Part shown: piece by piece, positions 10,194-21,644 of the stretch
Layout of the letters: the number at the start of each line of letters is the position of its first letter
How positions within the stretch are numbered: position 1 is the first letter of the stretch
From: Atherix ibis
Taxonomy: Eukaryota; Arthropoda; Insecta; Diptera; Athericidae
Direction: 5' to 3'
NCBI GenBank assembly: GCA_958298945.1
Contig: OY282610.1
Location: 42,291,667-42,355,666 of the forward strand
DNA: 64,000 nucleotides
The notes under the pieces: model-generated
Database searches by the model: none
Told to the model about the DNA's origin: nothing
Seen by the model: only the letters and a program-made list of their open reading frames with translations
Program-made: the position numbers and the translations under genes

Positions 10194-11764
10194 GGATCGT
10201 GGTCGTACTGAAAAATCATGTGTTCTGATGGCAACATTTCTCTTTCAAGAATATTTCTGTAGTGCGCCTTTTTCATATATCCCTCAATTTTATAAATACT
10301 TCTAACCTTAGCACACAATGATGTCATTTGTATCATAGCTAAGAGAAGGCACTAAAAACTCTGCGTCTTATACAAAGACCATTAAATTTTGATTCATTGT
10401 TGCCATAGGACATTATTTCCAATCTTTCAGTGCCCAATTTTGGTTAACTGATCCACAGAAGACGCTTGTATAATGTAAGGCAATGGTTTCATAACAGGTA
10501 TTCGGTCTGCCTTCTGAAGTCTTCGTTAGACGCCCTATATGAAATTGCGTTACCATAAGACGTCTGTTTTGCTTGTTAGTTATCGTTATTATATCATCGT
10601 TAAGAAAAGATGGATTCCTTTGGATTTTTTGACATATTTAGTCAATCGTTCTTCATAAAATATAAATTAAATTTACGTGACGTTTGGCAATTACTTTTTT
10701 GTTTTGTTTTTGGTAATTATCAATAATTAACAAAATTAATTTTTATCTAAATTTCTATAGTTTTTGTCATCTGAACTGACAACTAGGTAAAACGGAAATT
10801 TTTATTTAAAACCGAAGAAAAAGGGAACACTTGTCATCGAATTTTTTTTCGCAGGCAAACTTTTAATTTAATTATGACTATATAAATTCGTCATATTTTA
10901 TATATTAGTGTATTGGCATAAAATTAAAAATATGTAAGCGTAGACAGATACTTATGAGTGATAGTGTATATAAATACGAATAGTTTGAGTGGATTTTACA
11001 CATCCTGGCATACAATAAAATGAAAATACATTATTCTAATATCTAGGATTATAGGAGAATAGGCAAGTAATAACATTACTGTTTGTATACATGTGTTTAT
11101 AGAGTGGGTTGGAGATGGGGGGTAGTTTGTTACCGTTATTTAATATTATTATTATATGACATCATTCGATATCCTTTCTATATGATAAATACAAAGACTT
11201 GAAAATAAATACAAAAAAGTATATGAGTATAGATAGCAGAGGAATAATATCTATTGGAAGGCGCAGAATAACTAGTGCTCATTACTTGTACTCATAGATA
11301 TGTACATACATTTGAGAAGTAACGTAATAATTAGATATTTTCTATGAAAAGCTTCCCATGTATTCATGCTCAAAGAGGCTTAAAGCAATTTTACTAACGA
11401 TGCAGTGCCTGAAGGCTGATTGAACATTCCATAGATACTTTTACATAGTTGTACAAGTGTAATTCTATGAATCTCCTTGTTGAGGTTATGATTTTGATAA
11501 AGCTCTGATTTATGATAACAGTGAACAAATATTTTTGCAAATATAGTTCCATCAATATTATTATAGCATATATATACACATATATGTGTATATGAATGTT
11601 GTTTCCTTTTTTCTTTCTGTTTTGTTTCAGTTTTTCTTTGCCTTTGGTATTCTCATTATAAGCGAACAGTTTTCTGTTATCAATATAATTGGAAGAACAC
11701 TTCTGGTTATATTTGTAAATTGATAAGTGTTCATCTCCATCGTAGAGATTTAATTATTTCTAAA
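10194..11764. other. AT-rich stretch without recognised features
   Basis: No gene or transposon similarity is supported. The stretch is AT-rich with dispersed short palindromes, including atatacacatatatgtgtatat near 11570. Small frames such as 11394-11579 on the minus strand look like chance. Confidence 0.5.
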
Positions 11765-11881
11765 GAATATGCAATTCAATAGTTAAAAATTTCCTATTAA
11801 ATTTTGTTCTATAAATAATAATGATTATTATTTATGGAACAAAATTTGATAGGAAATTTTTAACTATTGAATTCCATATTC
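11765..11881. repeat. 117-bp near-perfect palindrome
   Basis: Two arms of about 55 bases face each other almost without a spacer, centred near 11823. The left arm begins gaatatgcaattcaatagtt and the right arm ends aactattgaattccatattc. Only a few mismatches are visible. It codes for nothing obvious and has no adjacent transposase. It could be a MITE-like foldback or the product of a replication template switch. Confidence 0.9.
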
Positions 11882-11885
11882 TTTT

Positions 11886-11923
11886 ATTCTATAAATAATA
11901 ATAATGATTATTATTTATAGAAT
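11886..11923. repeat. 38-bp AT palindrome beside the larger one
   Basis: The sequence attctataaataataa is followed almost at once by its inverse ttattatttatagaat. Its core (tctataaataataat, attattattta) is the same sequence found at the centre of the 117-bp palindrome just upstream, so the two are probably related by local duplication. Confidence 0.85.
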
Positions 11924-12040
11924 AAGATATTTGTACAAAAATATGTCTGAATTTCATCACTCAACCCTTCCCCAAAACTTATTACCTTCAGTATACTTAA
12001 ACAAGTCTCTAAAGAAGCGAACGTTTTTTTCGCTACACTA

Positions 12041-12943
12041 TACGAGGTCTGTTCATAAAGTATTTTCGATTTTTTGTGGCGTTATATTGGTACTCACTTT
12101 TCTCACTTATGCCGACAAGTTCAGCCATTTTGAATGTTCAGTTGATTTTTGACAGCTACTTTGCTAGCACATGTTTTGGCTCGTCTTCGATTTTTGCCCA
12201 TTCCAAAATATGGATCAAAGAATCTGTATCAAATTTTTTGTGAAAAACAAAATTAATTGCGCGGGCGCATTCTGAATGTTGACTGTGTGTGGCATATGTT
12301 GAAGCTACCTTGGACCGAAGCAACGTTTATTGGTGGTACAAAATGTTCTCAGAGGGCCGAAAAAATGTGAACGACGAAAAGCGTACCGGACGCCAAGTTC
12401 GGTCGAATGTGAAGGTTTTGTTTACAGTTTTCTTCGATGGTAGGGGTGGTGCATCATAAGTTCTTCCCACAGGGTAGAACCGTCAATAATGAATATTACC
12501 TGCAAGTTATGTGCAAGTTGCGTGAAGCAATCCGCCAGAAACGCCCGGATTTGTAGAAGAACAAAAATTGGCTTTTGCACCATGATAACGCCCCTGCTCA
12601 CGCATCGTTGCTTGTGCTCGAATTTTTGGCCAAAAACTAATAATGCCGCAGCCACCGTATTCCCCAGATCTGGCCCCTTATGACTTTTTCTTGTTCTGAA
12701 GAGCCCCATGAAAGGACGACGCTATGCTACGATTGATGAGTTAAAGGCGGCATCGAAGGAGGAGCTGAACAAGATCACAAAAAATAATTTTTTGATGTGC
12801 TTCGAGGATTGAAAAAATTGTTGGCACAAGTGTATAGTATCTGATGGGGATTACTTTGGAGGGAATAATATATATATTCATGAATAAATAAATAATTTTT
12901 GAAAAAATACAAAATTCGCGATACTTTTTGAACAGACCTCATA
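12041..12943 (+). mobile_element. Mariner family B copy 2, internally deleted
   Basis: Both ends are present: left tacgaggtctgttcataaag at 12041 and a right inverted repeat ending at 12943, giving about 0.9 kb against about 1.2 kb for the longer copies. The body starts with the 5' leader and MDQRICIKF at 12210, continues to the DEKRTGR motif, and then jumps directly to the region coding VRSNVKVL. About 360 bases are lost, including the second half of the DNA-binding domain and the first catalytic motif GDESW. HHDNAPAH is still readable at about 12580. With both ends kept and the enzyme gone, it has the form of a non-autonomous derivative. It has been inserted close to the 117-bp palindrome. 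Confidence 0.88.
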
Positions 12944-12979
12944 TTATTCGATATTTCCCAATTCTCAGAAAATTTGTAA

Positions 12980-13440
12980 TTAATAAAATTATCCCTAAGC
13001 CAAATACGCTAATATCCTTTCGTAATTCCTACAGCCTAACAAATCTCCTTCCAATTCAGTCAAAAATCTTCGCTAAAATAATCCTACCCCGTTTATAATC
13101 CCTACTCAGAATTTCAAATTCAATTCCCTAGTTCTGCTTCGAAGAATCTTGGAGTTGTCGATTCCATTGCATCCACTTCAGAAATAAAAGAGTATTGTTG
13201 TAGTATATTTTTTTATATTTGTCAAGCTTTTGATGGGGCCTGCTATCTGGGCTTACTACGAGTATAAAAACTCAAGAGGATTCTTCCTTCCACATTTAAC
13301 ATAAATTTCAAATAACACCTTACAAACCGGTATTTTCAAGTGAATAAAGCTAACGAACTCTTGAATATCTCTCCAATATTCGCTGGTATTCCATAAGATA
13401 GTATACATGGCCCCATTCTCTAAAACATTTAAAAATATAT
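12980..13440 (+). pseudogene. Jockey-like reverse transcriptase fragment
   Basis: The + strand, read across frames, gives a degraded jockey-clade reverse transcriptase. SYSLTNLLPIQSKIFAKI stands for the usual SYRPISLLPILSKLFEKL. It is followed by FCFEE, HGVVDSI-like sequence, EYCCSIFFYICQAFDG (the catalytic YxD..AFD region), LTNRYFQVNKANELLN and ISPIFAGIP, the GVPQGS-region equivalent. Stops and frameshifts are frequent. It ends about 30 bases before the poly-T of the reverse-oriented LINE at 13472. It is not part of that LINE, which lies on the other strand and belongs to a different clade. Confidence 0.65.
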
Positions 13441-13471
13441 TATTCCAATCTGTCTTAATTCGTTCTTTGTC

Positions 13472-14852
13472 TTTTTTTTTTTTTTTTTTTTTTTATTTGA
13501 CAGGTTTTCATTTCTATGTTACACATAGACATGAGAACACAGTCACTCCTATGGAGCATATAGCGGCACTAGAGCCTCTGTGAACTCTCTCCATCTGCTT
13601 CTGTCTTGAGCCAGCCTTTTTACTTCCGACCATGATTTGCCAGTTTGTTGGTGTTCGCGCTCGACTGATCTTCTCCAAGTGGTCCTTGGACGTCCTCTGC
13701 TGCGATTGCCCTGTGGGTTCCAATCTAGTGCCATCCTTGCTATGTCCGTAGGTGGTTTTCGCAAGGTATGGCCAATCCAACTCCATTTCCTGCGTTTGAT
13801 GTTATCTAGCAGGGGTATTTGCTTCGTGAGAAGTAACAGCTCATCGTTCGTTATCCAGTTTGGCCAGAAGATCTTGCTTATACGCCTCAAACATCTGTTC
13901 ACAAATGCCTGAGGCTTACGAGTCGTGCTGTCTGTTACTTTCCATGTTTCGCAGCCGTACAGCAGGACTGGCTTGACGTTTGAGTTGAATATTCGAAGTT
14001 TGAGTGCTATGGAGAGATGATTGGAACGCCATACGTTCCCAAGTGAGGTGTACGCTTGTCGCGCCTTGTTGATGCGCGTTTGGATGTCTATTTCAGTTCC
14101 ACCATCCTTGCTGAGCATGCTGCCAAGGTAACAGAACTTTTCGACATCTTCAACTTGGGTACCGTGTAGCATCAAGGGTCTCTCGCAGGTGGCGCCGACA
14201 CGCATCAATTTGGTCTTCTTGATGTTGATTCTCATCCCAACTTTTTCTGCGTTGGAGGCCAGTGCATTCAGTTTCTCCTGAATGCCGTTGAAGGTGTGGG
14301 ACATGAGGCATATGTCGTCGGCGTAGTCCTGGTCGTGGAGCTTCTCACGCAGTGTCCACTGTATACCGTTGCTGGCTGTGCTGTAAGTGCGTTGAAGAAC
14401 TAGGTCTAGGGCGATTATGAAGAGGATAGGCGAGATTATGCAACCCTGCCTGACTCCTCTCGAGATGTTGAATGTATCGCTGTTTCGTCCTTTGAGACGC
14501 ACTCTACACGGGGCCTCGCGGTATAGTTCTCGGATTAGATCGATTATGGCCTGCGGGATGCCTAGTTCAGCCAGAGCACTCCAGATGGCGTCGCGAGAAA
14601 TCATGTCGAAGGCTCTTTCGAAGTCAACGAAGAGAAAATAGAGCGGGCTGTTCCATTCGTTCGACTGTTCAATGATCATTCTTAGGCTGTTGATGTGATC
14701 AATACAGGAGCGGTTTGGTCTAAAGCCAGACTGCTCGTTGCGGAGGGCACTTTCCACTGTTGGAGTGATGCAAGTCAGGTTCTTTGTCTTGCATTTGGCA
14801 ATTATTCCCAATATGCTTTCGAAATATTCCAAACCCAAACTCTTCAAAGTTC
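13472..14852 (-). mobile_element. 5'-truncated LINE with poly-A tail and open RT frame
   Basis: A non-LTR retrotransposon insertion in reverse orientation. A 23-base T run at 13472-13494 is the poly-A tail, next to a short 3' UTR. One open reading frame covers nearly all the rest. The 5' part (endonuclease and upstream reverse transcriptase motifs) is absent, as expected for truncated target-primed insertions. The upstream edge meets a 175-bp tandem array at about 14852. I could not find a clear target-site duplication. Confidence 0.85.
13549..14847 (-). CDS. Reverse transcriptase (partial ORF2 of a non-LTR element)
   Basis: This is an open frame of 432 codons coding the RNA-dependent DNA polymerase part of a LINE. 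Visible motifs in order: FRPNRSC at about 42-48, the palm aspartate block FVDFERAFD at 73-81, GVRQGCIISP at 131-140, the catalytic YADD at 175-178, then FCYLGSMLSKDGG and VLLYGCETW in the thumb region. The C-terminal RRKWSWIGHTLR and RGRPRTTWRR motifs are typical of one widespread class of animal endonuclease/reverse transcriptase elements. The endonuclease domain is missing through 5' truncation, and the first 30 or so residues are diverged. The lack of stops suggests a fairly recent insertion. The exact clade (RTE-like or relative) is uncertain, and the ATG is simply the first in frame. Confidence 0.85.
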   Translation of the reverse strand: MKSLGLEYFESILGIIAKCKTKNLTCITPTVESALRNEQSGFRPNRSCIDHINSLRMIIEQSNEWNSPLYFLFVDFERAFDMISRDAIWSALAELGIPQAIIDLIRELYREAPCRVRLKGRNSDTFNISRGVRQGCIISPILFIIALDLVLQRTYSTASNGIQWTLREKLHDQDYADDICLMSHTFNGIQEKLNALASNAEKVGMRINIKKTKLMRVGATCERPLMLHGTQVEDVEKFCYLGSMLSKDGGTEIDIQTRINKARQAYTSLGNVWRSNHLSIALKLRIFNSNVKPVLLYGCETWKVTDSTTRKPQAFVNRCLRRISKIFWPNWITNDELLLLTKQIPLLDNIKRRKWSWIGHTLRKPPTDIARMALDWNPQGNRSRGRPRTTWRRSVEREHQQTGKSWSEVKRLAQDRSRWREFTEALVPLYAP

Positions 14853-15345
14853 GTTTGCTAAGTGGAGAAACTTCGTCCTATAGTTAAAATATCTACAAAT
14901 ATTTCGACTTTTATACAATAACCAAATAAAACCAATCTGGACTTGTGGACTAGAACTTTGAAGTTCTACTAAGCCTTTTAAGTCCAAATACTATCCTTCT
15001 AGTTAAAAATACTTTTTTTCAAAAGCTTGTTTGCTAAGTGTAGAAACTTCGCCCTGAAGTTAAAATGTCTACAAATATTTCGACTTTTATACAATAACCA
15101 AATAAAACCAATCTGAACTTGTGGACTAGAACTTTGACGTTCTACTAAGCGTTCTAAGTCCAAATACTATCCTTCTAGTTAAAAATACTTTTTTTCAAAA
15201 GCTTGTTTGCTAAGTGGAGAAACTTCGCCCTCAAGTTACAATATCTACAAATATTTCGACTTTTATACAATACCCAAATAAAACCAATCTAGACTTGTGG
15301 ACTAGAACTTTGAAATTTTAAGTCCAAATCCTATCCTTCTAGTCA
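14853..15345. repeat. Tandem array, three ~175-bp units
   Basis: The phrase gtttgctaagtggagaaac starts units at 14853, 15029 and 15204 (periods 176 and 175). Each unit runs through ctacaaatatttcgactttt, an aaccaatctggacttgtgga block and a ccaaatactatccttctag block. The last unit has a deletion near 15312. The central block matches the dispersed repeat R found at 17.7, 21.7, 36.0 and 41.6 kb. The array directly abuts the truncated 5' edge of the LINE. Confidence 0.9.
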
Positions 15346-16663
15346 GAAATAGTTAGCAAAGTCTTATTCATGTTGACTTTAATATTTCTTTTGTTTGTGA
15401 TATGATTGTACCTTCTTATAAAAAGTTCAATTCTCATCTCTCCAATCATACTAATCCTCTTGTTTTCAGAACTATCCTACACTTCCTTCTCTGGTAATAC
15501 CCATCGACGACTGAACCATCACTAGTCCAACAATTTGTTGAAAAGTTAAGTTTCGACTTCTATTCATATACGAGTATGTACAGTCAGACAGTAGTAACTT
15601 CGATAAATGATTACAAATTTATAATAAAATTTATAGAAAAAATCCGACTTTTGTAAAGTGCTATAAAAAAATGGCCAAACTTTCTTGTATTTAATACAAA
15701 TTCTTTTCATAATACCATAAAATTGTACAATATCAAATTTTACATATGGTATATAAAAAAATAACATATAATACGGAGAAAAATATTGTAGTTAAAAAAT
15801 ATAATGATTATGTATGCCATTTAATGGATTTAAAACTTTATTTTAATAATATACTCGCAAATAATTATTTTATTTTAAAAGCCAAGTTAGTAGTAACTTT
15901 TTTTTTAGTTTTACTCACGGTTTATGAGAAACTACTTATAAGTTCAGAATTGCATATATTGTAGACTCACGTTTGAACTTTCGCAATATTAAAGTTTAAG
16001 TCGACTGAAAATTTTGGTATTTATTTGCGTTCAAACAATTTGAATATTCAATATTCACCATTTCGGTTTCAATAATCTGAGATAAGATACTTGTCTGAAC
16101 GTAGTGTATGTATGTATATATGTTATGTATCTATTCGAGAGTACATATTTTCGAGTATAGATAAAGCCAATGGCAAACTGTATGAGGTTGAATTGCAAAT
16201 ATCCTTACTTTCTCTTTTGGTATCTGTTAGCATGAATATAGTCTGTGAAATGTCAAATATGACACAAACACAATACAAACACACAAACAAATACATTTGT
16301 AGATAGACAGATATAGACCTACCCTCATGGCCCCCATTCTCATTCCCGTCAATAAATTGGCCATCTGAATGGATAAGGCTGAGTGTTTTCAAACAGACAA
16401 CATAACAAAATTAATTCAGTTTCTGGACGAGATCAGATATTCTGTCAAGGCAGATTCTAAGGACTAATTATTTTGTACAAATAATGGTTGCCATTTTCTA
16501 ATTTAATCCTTGGTATTGTTTAAACAAACTTGAAATGTTTATCCGTCCACTTTATTATTTATTTAATTTTAGTGTAAATTTTCGAAATTTCTTGAAACGA
16601 TTAAAATGCTTAATTAAGCTAACTTTTTAATTGTTATACGTTATGAAAAAGATGATAAACTGA

Positions 16664-16675
16664 CCCCCCCCCCCC
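16664..16675. repeat. 12-base C run
   Basis: A mononucleotide C tract followed at once by an A tract in AT-rich DNA. Its length mirrors the G run at 2.94 kb. It is probably a slippage-prone simple repeat. Confidence 0.9.
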
Positions 16676-16937
16676 AAAAAAACAACACAATATTATACCT
16701 ATAAGTCTGAAAGGGTTTTTGCGGGGCTATGGTAAATTTTGTCAGTGTATATTATTTATTGAAAACTTTCACTTGTGCGTAAATACAATATTTAATTATA
16801 TGAATTTTCAAAATTGCTACTCTTGTGGTTATTATCAAAATGAATGCCTATAATTTTGTGCATGCACATTGTAAGTAATTTGTAAATAAGGATTTTGTTT
16901 TATTCAATTTTATTAATTAACAAATATTGAAATTTCA

Positions 16938-16966
<29 letters not shown>
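16938..16966. repeat. (TA)n microsatellite
   Basis: About 14 uninterrupted TA dinucleotides followed by a T-rich flank. It is a simple repeat with no other feature attached. Confidence 0.95.
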
Positions 16967-16968
<2 letters not shown>

Positions 16969-17703
16969 ATTATTTATATTGATTTATTTGGTTTTGTTAT
17001 TCAACAAATTTATTTAATTGATTCATATTCGTATTATAGTTGAAATTAATTATTGCGATAATTGGTTTGAAAATATTCATTTTTTAAAAAATATTTTCAA
17101 TTTAAATTTTATAAATTGGTCATAATTTTTTTATAAACAATATTTCTTTTATATATTGTATTTAAAAAAAAAATGATTTGCCTCTTAATATTGGAAAAAT
17201 TTAAAGTATTTGTCACTCAATTTTAAAGTAAAATTCTATCCATCATAGATAGTAATATGACAAAATTAATTGCTAAATTTGAGTCCGAATATTAACAGAA
17301 AATTTAGAAAATACCACTTTTCTAAAGATACAAAAAATATGTTTTTGGCTACTATTATTCGTGAATAAAATTGTTTGTTTTATAAACGATTAACGGATAG
17401 TAGACAATTTTGAATTAAAAAAAATTCATTAATAAGGAACTCAAATGTGAAACTAGTTAGTTTCTGTTATTCCAACGGGAACATTTTTTTCTCTATATGG
17501 TCTTATTTTTTAGAAAGTGTGGAAAACCTGGCTCAAAATGTGGAAAGTAAATGTAAATGAATAAAAACGTGTTTATGTCACTTTTTCAATTTGCCGTGAA
17601 AGATCGCTGTTTCAATTTAAATGTAAATAATGTTATAATCGATTATATTCAATAAATGGTTAATATATAATACTATATACTAATGAGGTAAAATCAAAAA
17701 ACT

Positions 17704-17831
17704 GAAACCAATATGAACATACGTACTTGAACTTTGAGGTTCGCCTATGTATTCCAATTCTCATCGTATCCACAAATCATACAATCGCGAATACTTTGAG
17801 AATTTGTCAATGCTTCCTTTCATGTTCGCAA
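17704..17831 (+). repeat. Dispersed repeat R copy
   Basis: This copy carries the R signature: gaaaccaatatgaacatacg, then acttgaactttgaggttc and tattccaattctcatcgtat. It continues into aatttgtcaatgcttccttt, which aligns with the same position of the copies at 21.7 and 41.6 kb. It is interrupted at the TA at 17832 by a family D mariner, and similarity to R seems to resume around 18300-18480. The mariner therefore landed inside an existing R copy. Confidence 0.6.
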
Positions 17832-18310
17832 TACGAGGGCAATATGAGAAATCAGTGATAAAAGACATACAAAATTGATTTATTTATTAAATGTTTGTTT
17901 ATTTCTTAATATAGTCTCCTTTTAGGTCGATACACTTTGTCCAAAGATATTCAAACTTCTTATATTATCCATGTAATAAGATTTATGAAACTATATAAAA
18001 TAAGTTTCAGTTTTGGCTATAACTTTAGAATTGGATGCAAATTTCTTCCCACCAAGCCATTTCTTCATATTTCATATTTGGGAATAGCAAAAAGTCGGTG
18101 GGAGCTAAATCTAGGAAGGTGGATGGCGTAGCAAATTATAACATAATTTTGTTAATTTTACTATTGCATTTGCCAATGAATATGAAGGTGTATTGTCATG
18201 ATGAAATTTTATCTCTTGCATATATCACTGACTTATCAGATAGCCTTCGTAATATTATCTATCATGATCTAATTATTCCATTTGTTCGTAAACTGTGCAT
18301 TCTTTATTTA
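17832..18310 (-). mobile_element. Mariner family D relic, first duplicate
   Basis: The left end tacgagggcaatatgagaaa is followed by tcagtgataaaa, the family D end. In reverse orientation the interior reads the third catalytic block as DLAPTDFLLFPNMK and then KKWLGGKKFASNS, with frame breaks. Only the C-terminal third of a mariner is present and no right end is visible. Both the DNA-binding domain and the first two catalytic motifs are missing. Confidence 0.75.
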
Positions 18311-18540
18311 AAAAAATTCTGTTAATGCCTATCCTATTATTTTAATCCTTAAGAATGGAAAGTGTTTACTTTCAATTATCTATTATATACTCTCCAACAT
18401 TTAAAATGAAAATAGCCTCGAAATACATTAAATTAGAAAGTAAAAACAAGTGACGAAGAATATTAGCCCATAAAAAATAATTATTTATTAGTTTCGCGAG
18501 TACTTTGGAAAATTGTCAATGCTTCCTTTCATGTTCGCAA

Positions 18541-19019
18541 TATGAGGGCAATATGAGAAATCAGTGATAAAAGATATACAAAATTGATTTATTTATTAAA
18601 TGTTTGTTTATTTTTTAATATAGTCTCCTTTTAGGTCGATACACTTTGTCCAAAGATAGTCAAACTTCTTATATTATCCATGTAATAAGATTTATGAAAC
18701 TATATAAAATAAGTTTCAGTTTTGGCTATAACTTTAGAATTGGATGCAAATTTCTTCCCACCAAGCCATTTCTTCATATTTCATATTTAGAAATAGCAAA
18801 AAGGCGGTGCGAGCTAAATCTAGGAAGGTGGGTGGCGTAGCAAGTTATAACATAATTTTGTTAATTTTACTATTACATTTGCCAATGTATATGAAGGTGT
18901 ATTGTCGTGATGAAGTTTTATCTCTTGCATTCATCACTGACTTATCAGATAGCCTTCGTAATATTATCTATCATGATCTAATTATTCCATTTGTTCGTAA
19001 ACTGTGCATTCTTTATTTT
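18541..19019 (-). mobile_element. Mariner family D relic, second duplicate
   Basis: This is the tandem-duplicated counterpart of the relic at 17832, exactly 709 bases downstream. It is not an independent insertion. Its left end has changed to tatgagggcaatatgagaaa and it differs by a few other substitutions. Confidence 0.75.
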
Positions 19020-19202
19020 AAGAAATTCTGTTAATGCCTATCCTATTATTTTAATCCTTAAGAATGGAAAGTGTTTACTTTCAATCATCTATTATATTCT
19101 CGCCAATATTTAAAATGAAAATAGCCTCGAAATACATTAAATTAGAAAGTAAAAACAAGTGACGAAGAATATTAGCCCATAAAAAATAATAATTTATTAG
19201 TT

Positions 19203-21640
19203 TGAACCTCGTTAACTTTGTACACATAGGGTTGAAACTCATCAAAAAAAAATTCTTGAAGTTTGTCTATTAATAGCTTGCTTGCTTTTTTTTTGCTACC
19301 AAGTCAAATTAGGTCCTGTTGGGTTTCTAGTGAATATTAATTTTACGGGCCCGTTTTCATTTATTCGCATGTTGTGTCTTCGCCTTAGTAGTTTTGCTAT
19401 CTTTACCTTTCGAACAATTACTGATACAGGGAATGTAGCTATCTACGTTATATTTAATACTTGAGTTTTCCTTTTGAACGACAGGACCATAAATATTTTG
19501 AGATCCTTTTTTTTAAGGTATATATTAGCATTTTATTTAAAAATCTTATAAGGATCCAAAATTAATAAACTGGCTGACAATATCAAAGTTATTTTTATCT
19601 ATTCTGATATTATTGTTCGAAACGGTTTTGTTTTAATCATCATTTATGTCTATACCCATACTATCTGTAAAACTGTAGTTATAGTTTACTAATAATACTA
19701 TAATGGCTATGTTCAATTATGTTTATATCATCAGTACAAAAAAAAACATTAAAATGAATTCATAAAAATAATATCTTCTTTAATGACTCCTGTCTTGCAC
19801 ACTATTTTATCTAAACAAAAATTGAATAGATTAAAAGACAAATGCCATTAATAGTACAGAAATTTAAGGAAATCCTGCCACCAATATTTAGAGATCATTT
19901 AACAGTTCTTAAGGGTATTTTGCATACACAGATGCATTTCGTAGATATACGAATTTGCCTTAAAATGCTCATCTCTCTTTACACTATAAAAAGGTGTACA
20001 GAAGTCAACAAACAGGTGATGAGTATCAATTTGAAATTCTGGGCTTCCTCAGCATAGTCAAGGACCATATTTTTATAGTCCTATTATGGATCAGTATATT
20101 CATATTGTAGATATTGCACGCTATAATATAATATAAACTGTACCCTAACATATTATGGCTAATTAGAATTATATTCAATTTTGTATCTATTCAACTTAAT
20201 ATTATTTAAAGCGATTTGTTCAGCTTAACTTGATTATTTAAAAAAAACTTTCTATGAGCTAAATTTTATTAATCTATTAAAAAAAAAACTATCATGGTAA
20301 AACTTTTCAAATGATTTAGAAATTTCAATTTTCTATTTTTGTGTAGATAATTTCTATGGTAATTTTTTATTAGGGTGGCATTGTTTTTTTCACATAATAA
20401 ATAAAAAAATCTCAATCTTTATCTGATTCAGGTTAGAAAATTGCAGGTGACTATTATTTTTCATATATGCAAAAAAGAAAAATGCAAGTATCGAAAAGAA
20501 AAATATATGAAAAAAAATTAAAATATGATTTTTAAGAAATTTCCAAAGAAAGTGAAACAATGAATATGAGGAGCAAATGTACTATTTTTTTCATTTAAAA
20601 AAAAACGTATAATAGAAAATAAGAAAATTACTAAAAATTGACGTGAAAAAAAACAACGATTATCGTCTTGATGTAGTGAAACATCGTGATTTGTATCGGA
20701 TGAAAAGTGAAAGTGTTAGTTCACGATTTGTTAACCTTTCCTGTGTGTTTTTTTTTTTAGATTTCAATCGTCTGTTATGAGGAATTTAAATCGTCTTTAT
20801 AACTATGCCTTTCTCTTAATTTCTTGGAATTTCTCTCCGTTTTGCTCCATTACTCTACCTCTTTATTTTCTGATTTTTCTTTTTTTCTTTTCTTAAATTA
20901 TTGAAGGTCTCAAGTGAGACCTCAAAGATGTACTAGAATATTGAACATTTTTCCACGACGACTTGTTGACGTACTGTTGATATAATAAGCTTTTTACGAA
21001 TGTAATAGTTTTTTTTAGTTTATTGAAAAAATACCACAATGTATTCAATATTATTAGTAGATGTAAATATTATATTGTATATACAAATACATATGATAAA
21101 CTTGAAAAAAAAATTCTTGATCAAATAAATCTATAGTATAACCAGATATCCATCTGATAGTATAGGGAAATAAGATAGTTAGCTTTTAAAGTATTGCTAA
21201 AAAATCCTCTCAATATATTTAAATGCATTTTCTTCAATAAAAACTTTATAATTCAAATGATGAATTTATTATTATGATCATAATAAATATTTGTTAAAAG
21301 TTGCTATTTAATGAAGAAATAATTCTATTTAAATTTAGGGTATTTGATGAAACTTAATTTTTTTTGACATCAATTTACCTAAGAAAAAGTGAAGTTTTAT
21401 TGTTTGTCTTTTCATTTTTATGCAACTAAATAGAAAATCATGCAAAAAAAAAATTTGCATAAGTTAATTAAAATTTGTAGAGTTAAAATCGGTTTTTTAC
21501 CTTGATTAAAGTTGCTTTTTTCTCTTTAAATTTAGATAAACAAGTCAGTCGGAATCTACACAATAAACTAAAAAGACATAAACTCAATAGATATAACCGT
21601 TAATTGACTCTTCGATAAAAGATCTAAACTATCACTAAAT
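19203..21640. other. AT-rich stretch without recognised features
   Basis: I see no protein similarity, terminal repeat or RNA gene. Short frames (for example 19282-19464 and 19842-20057 on the plus strand) show no motif and fit chance expectations. Confidence 0.5.
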
Positions 21641-21644
21641 AGTA

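Larger units (their letters stand above)
15346..17500. other. AT-rich stretch with simple repeats only
   Basis: I see nothing coding. The first 180 bases (15346-15520) may be the decayed continuation of dispersed repeat R. A 12-base C run and a TA microsatellite are listed separately. An octamer tacgagta is at 15569. Confidence 0.5.
17785..19202. repeat. 709-bp direct tandem duplication
   Basis: Units 17785-18493 and 18494-19202 are near-identical at constant offset 709, differing by scattered substitutions (for example tacgaggg at 17832 versus tatgaggg at 18541). Each unit contains the end of a dispersed repeat R copy, a truncated family D mariner and further R-like sequence. The duplication therefore occurred after the mariner had inserted. 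The two 96-codon frames at 18035 and 18744 are antisense shadows duplicated with it. Confidence 0.93.

Noticed and set aside
14853..15345. Tandem units considered as a CRISPR-like array
   Set aside because: Whole units of 175 bp are repeated with no unique spacers, in a eukaryotic context. It is an ordinary tandem repeat.
18035..19034. Two nearly identical 96-codon frames (18035-18325 and 18744-19034, plus strand)
   Set aside because: They are antisense readings of the family D mariner relic, duplicated by the 709-bp tandem duplication. They do not encode a gene pair.
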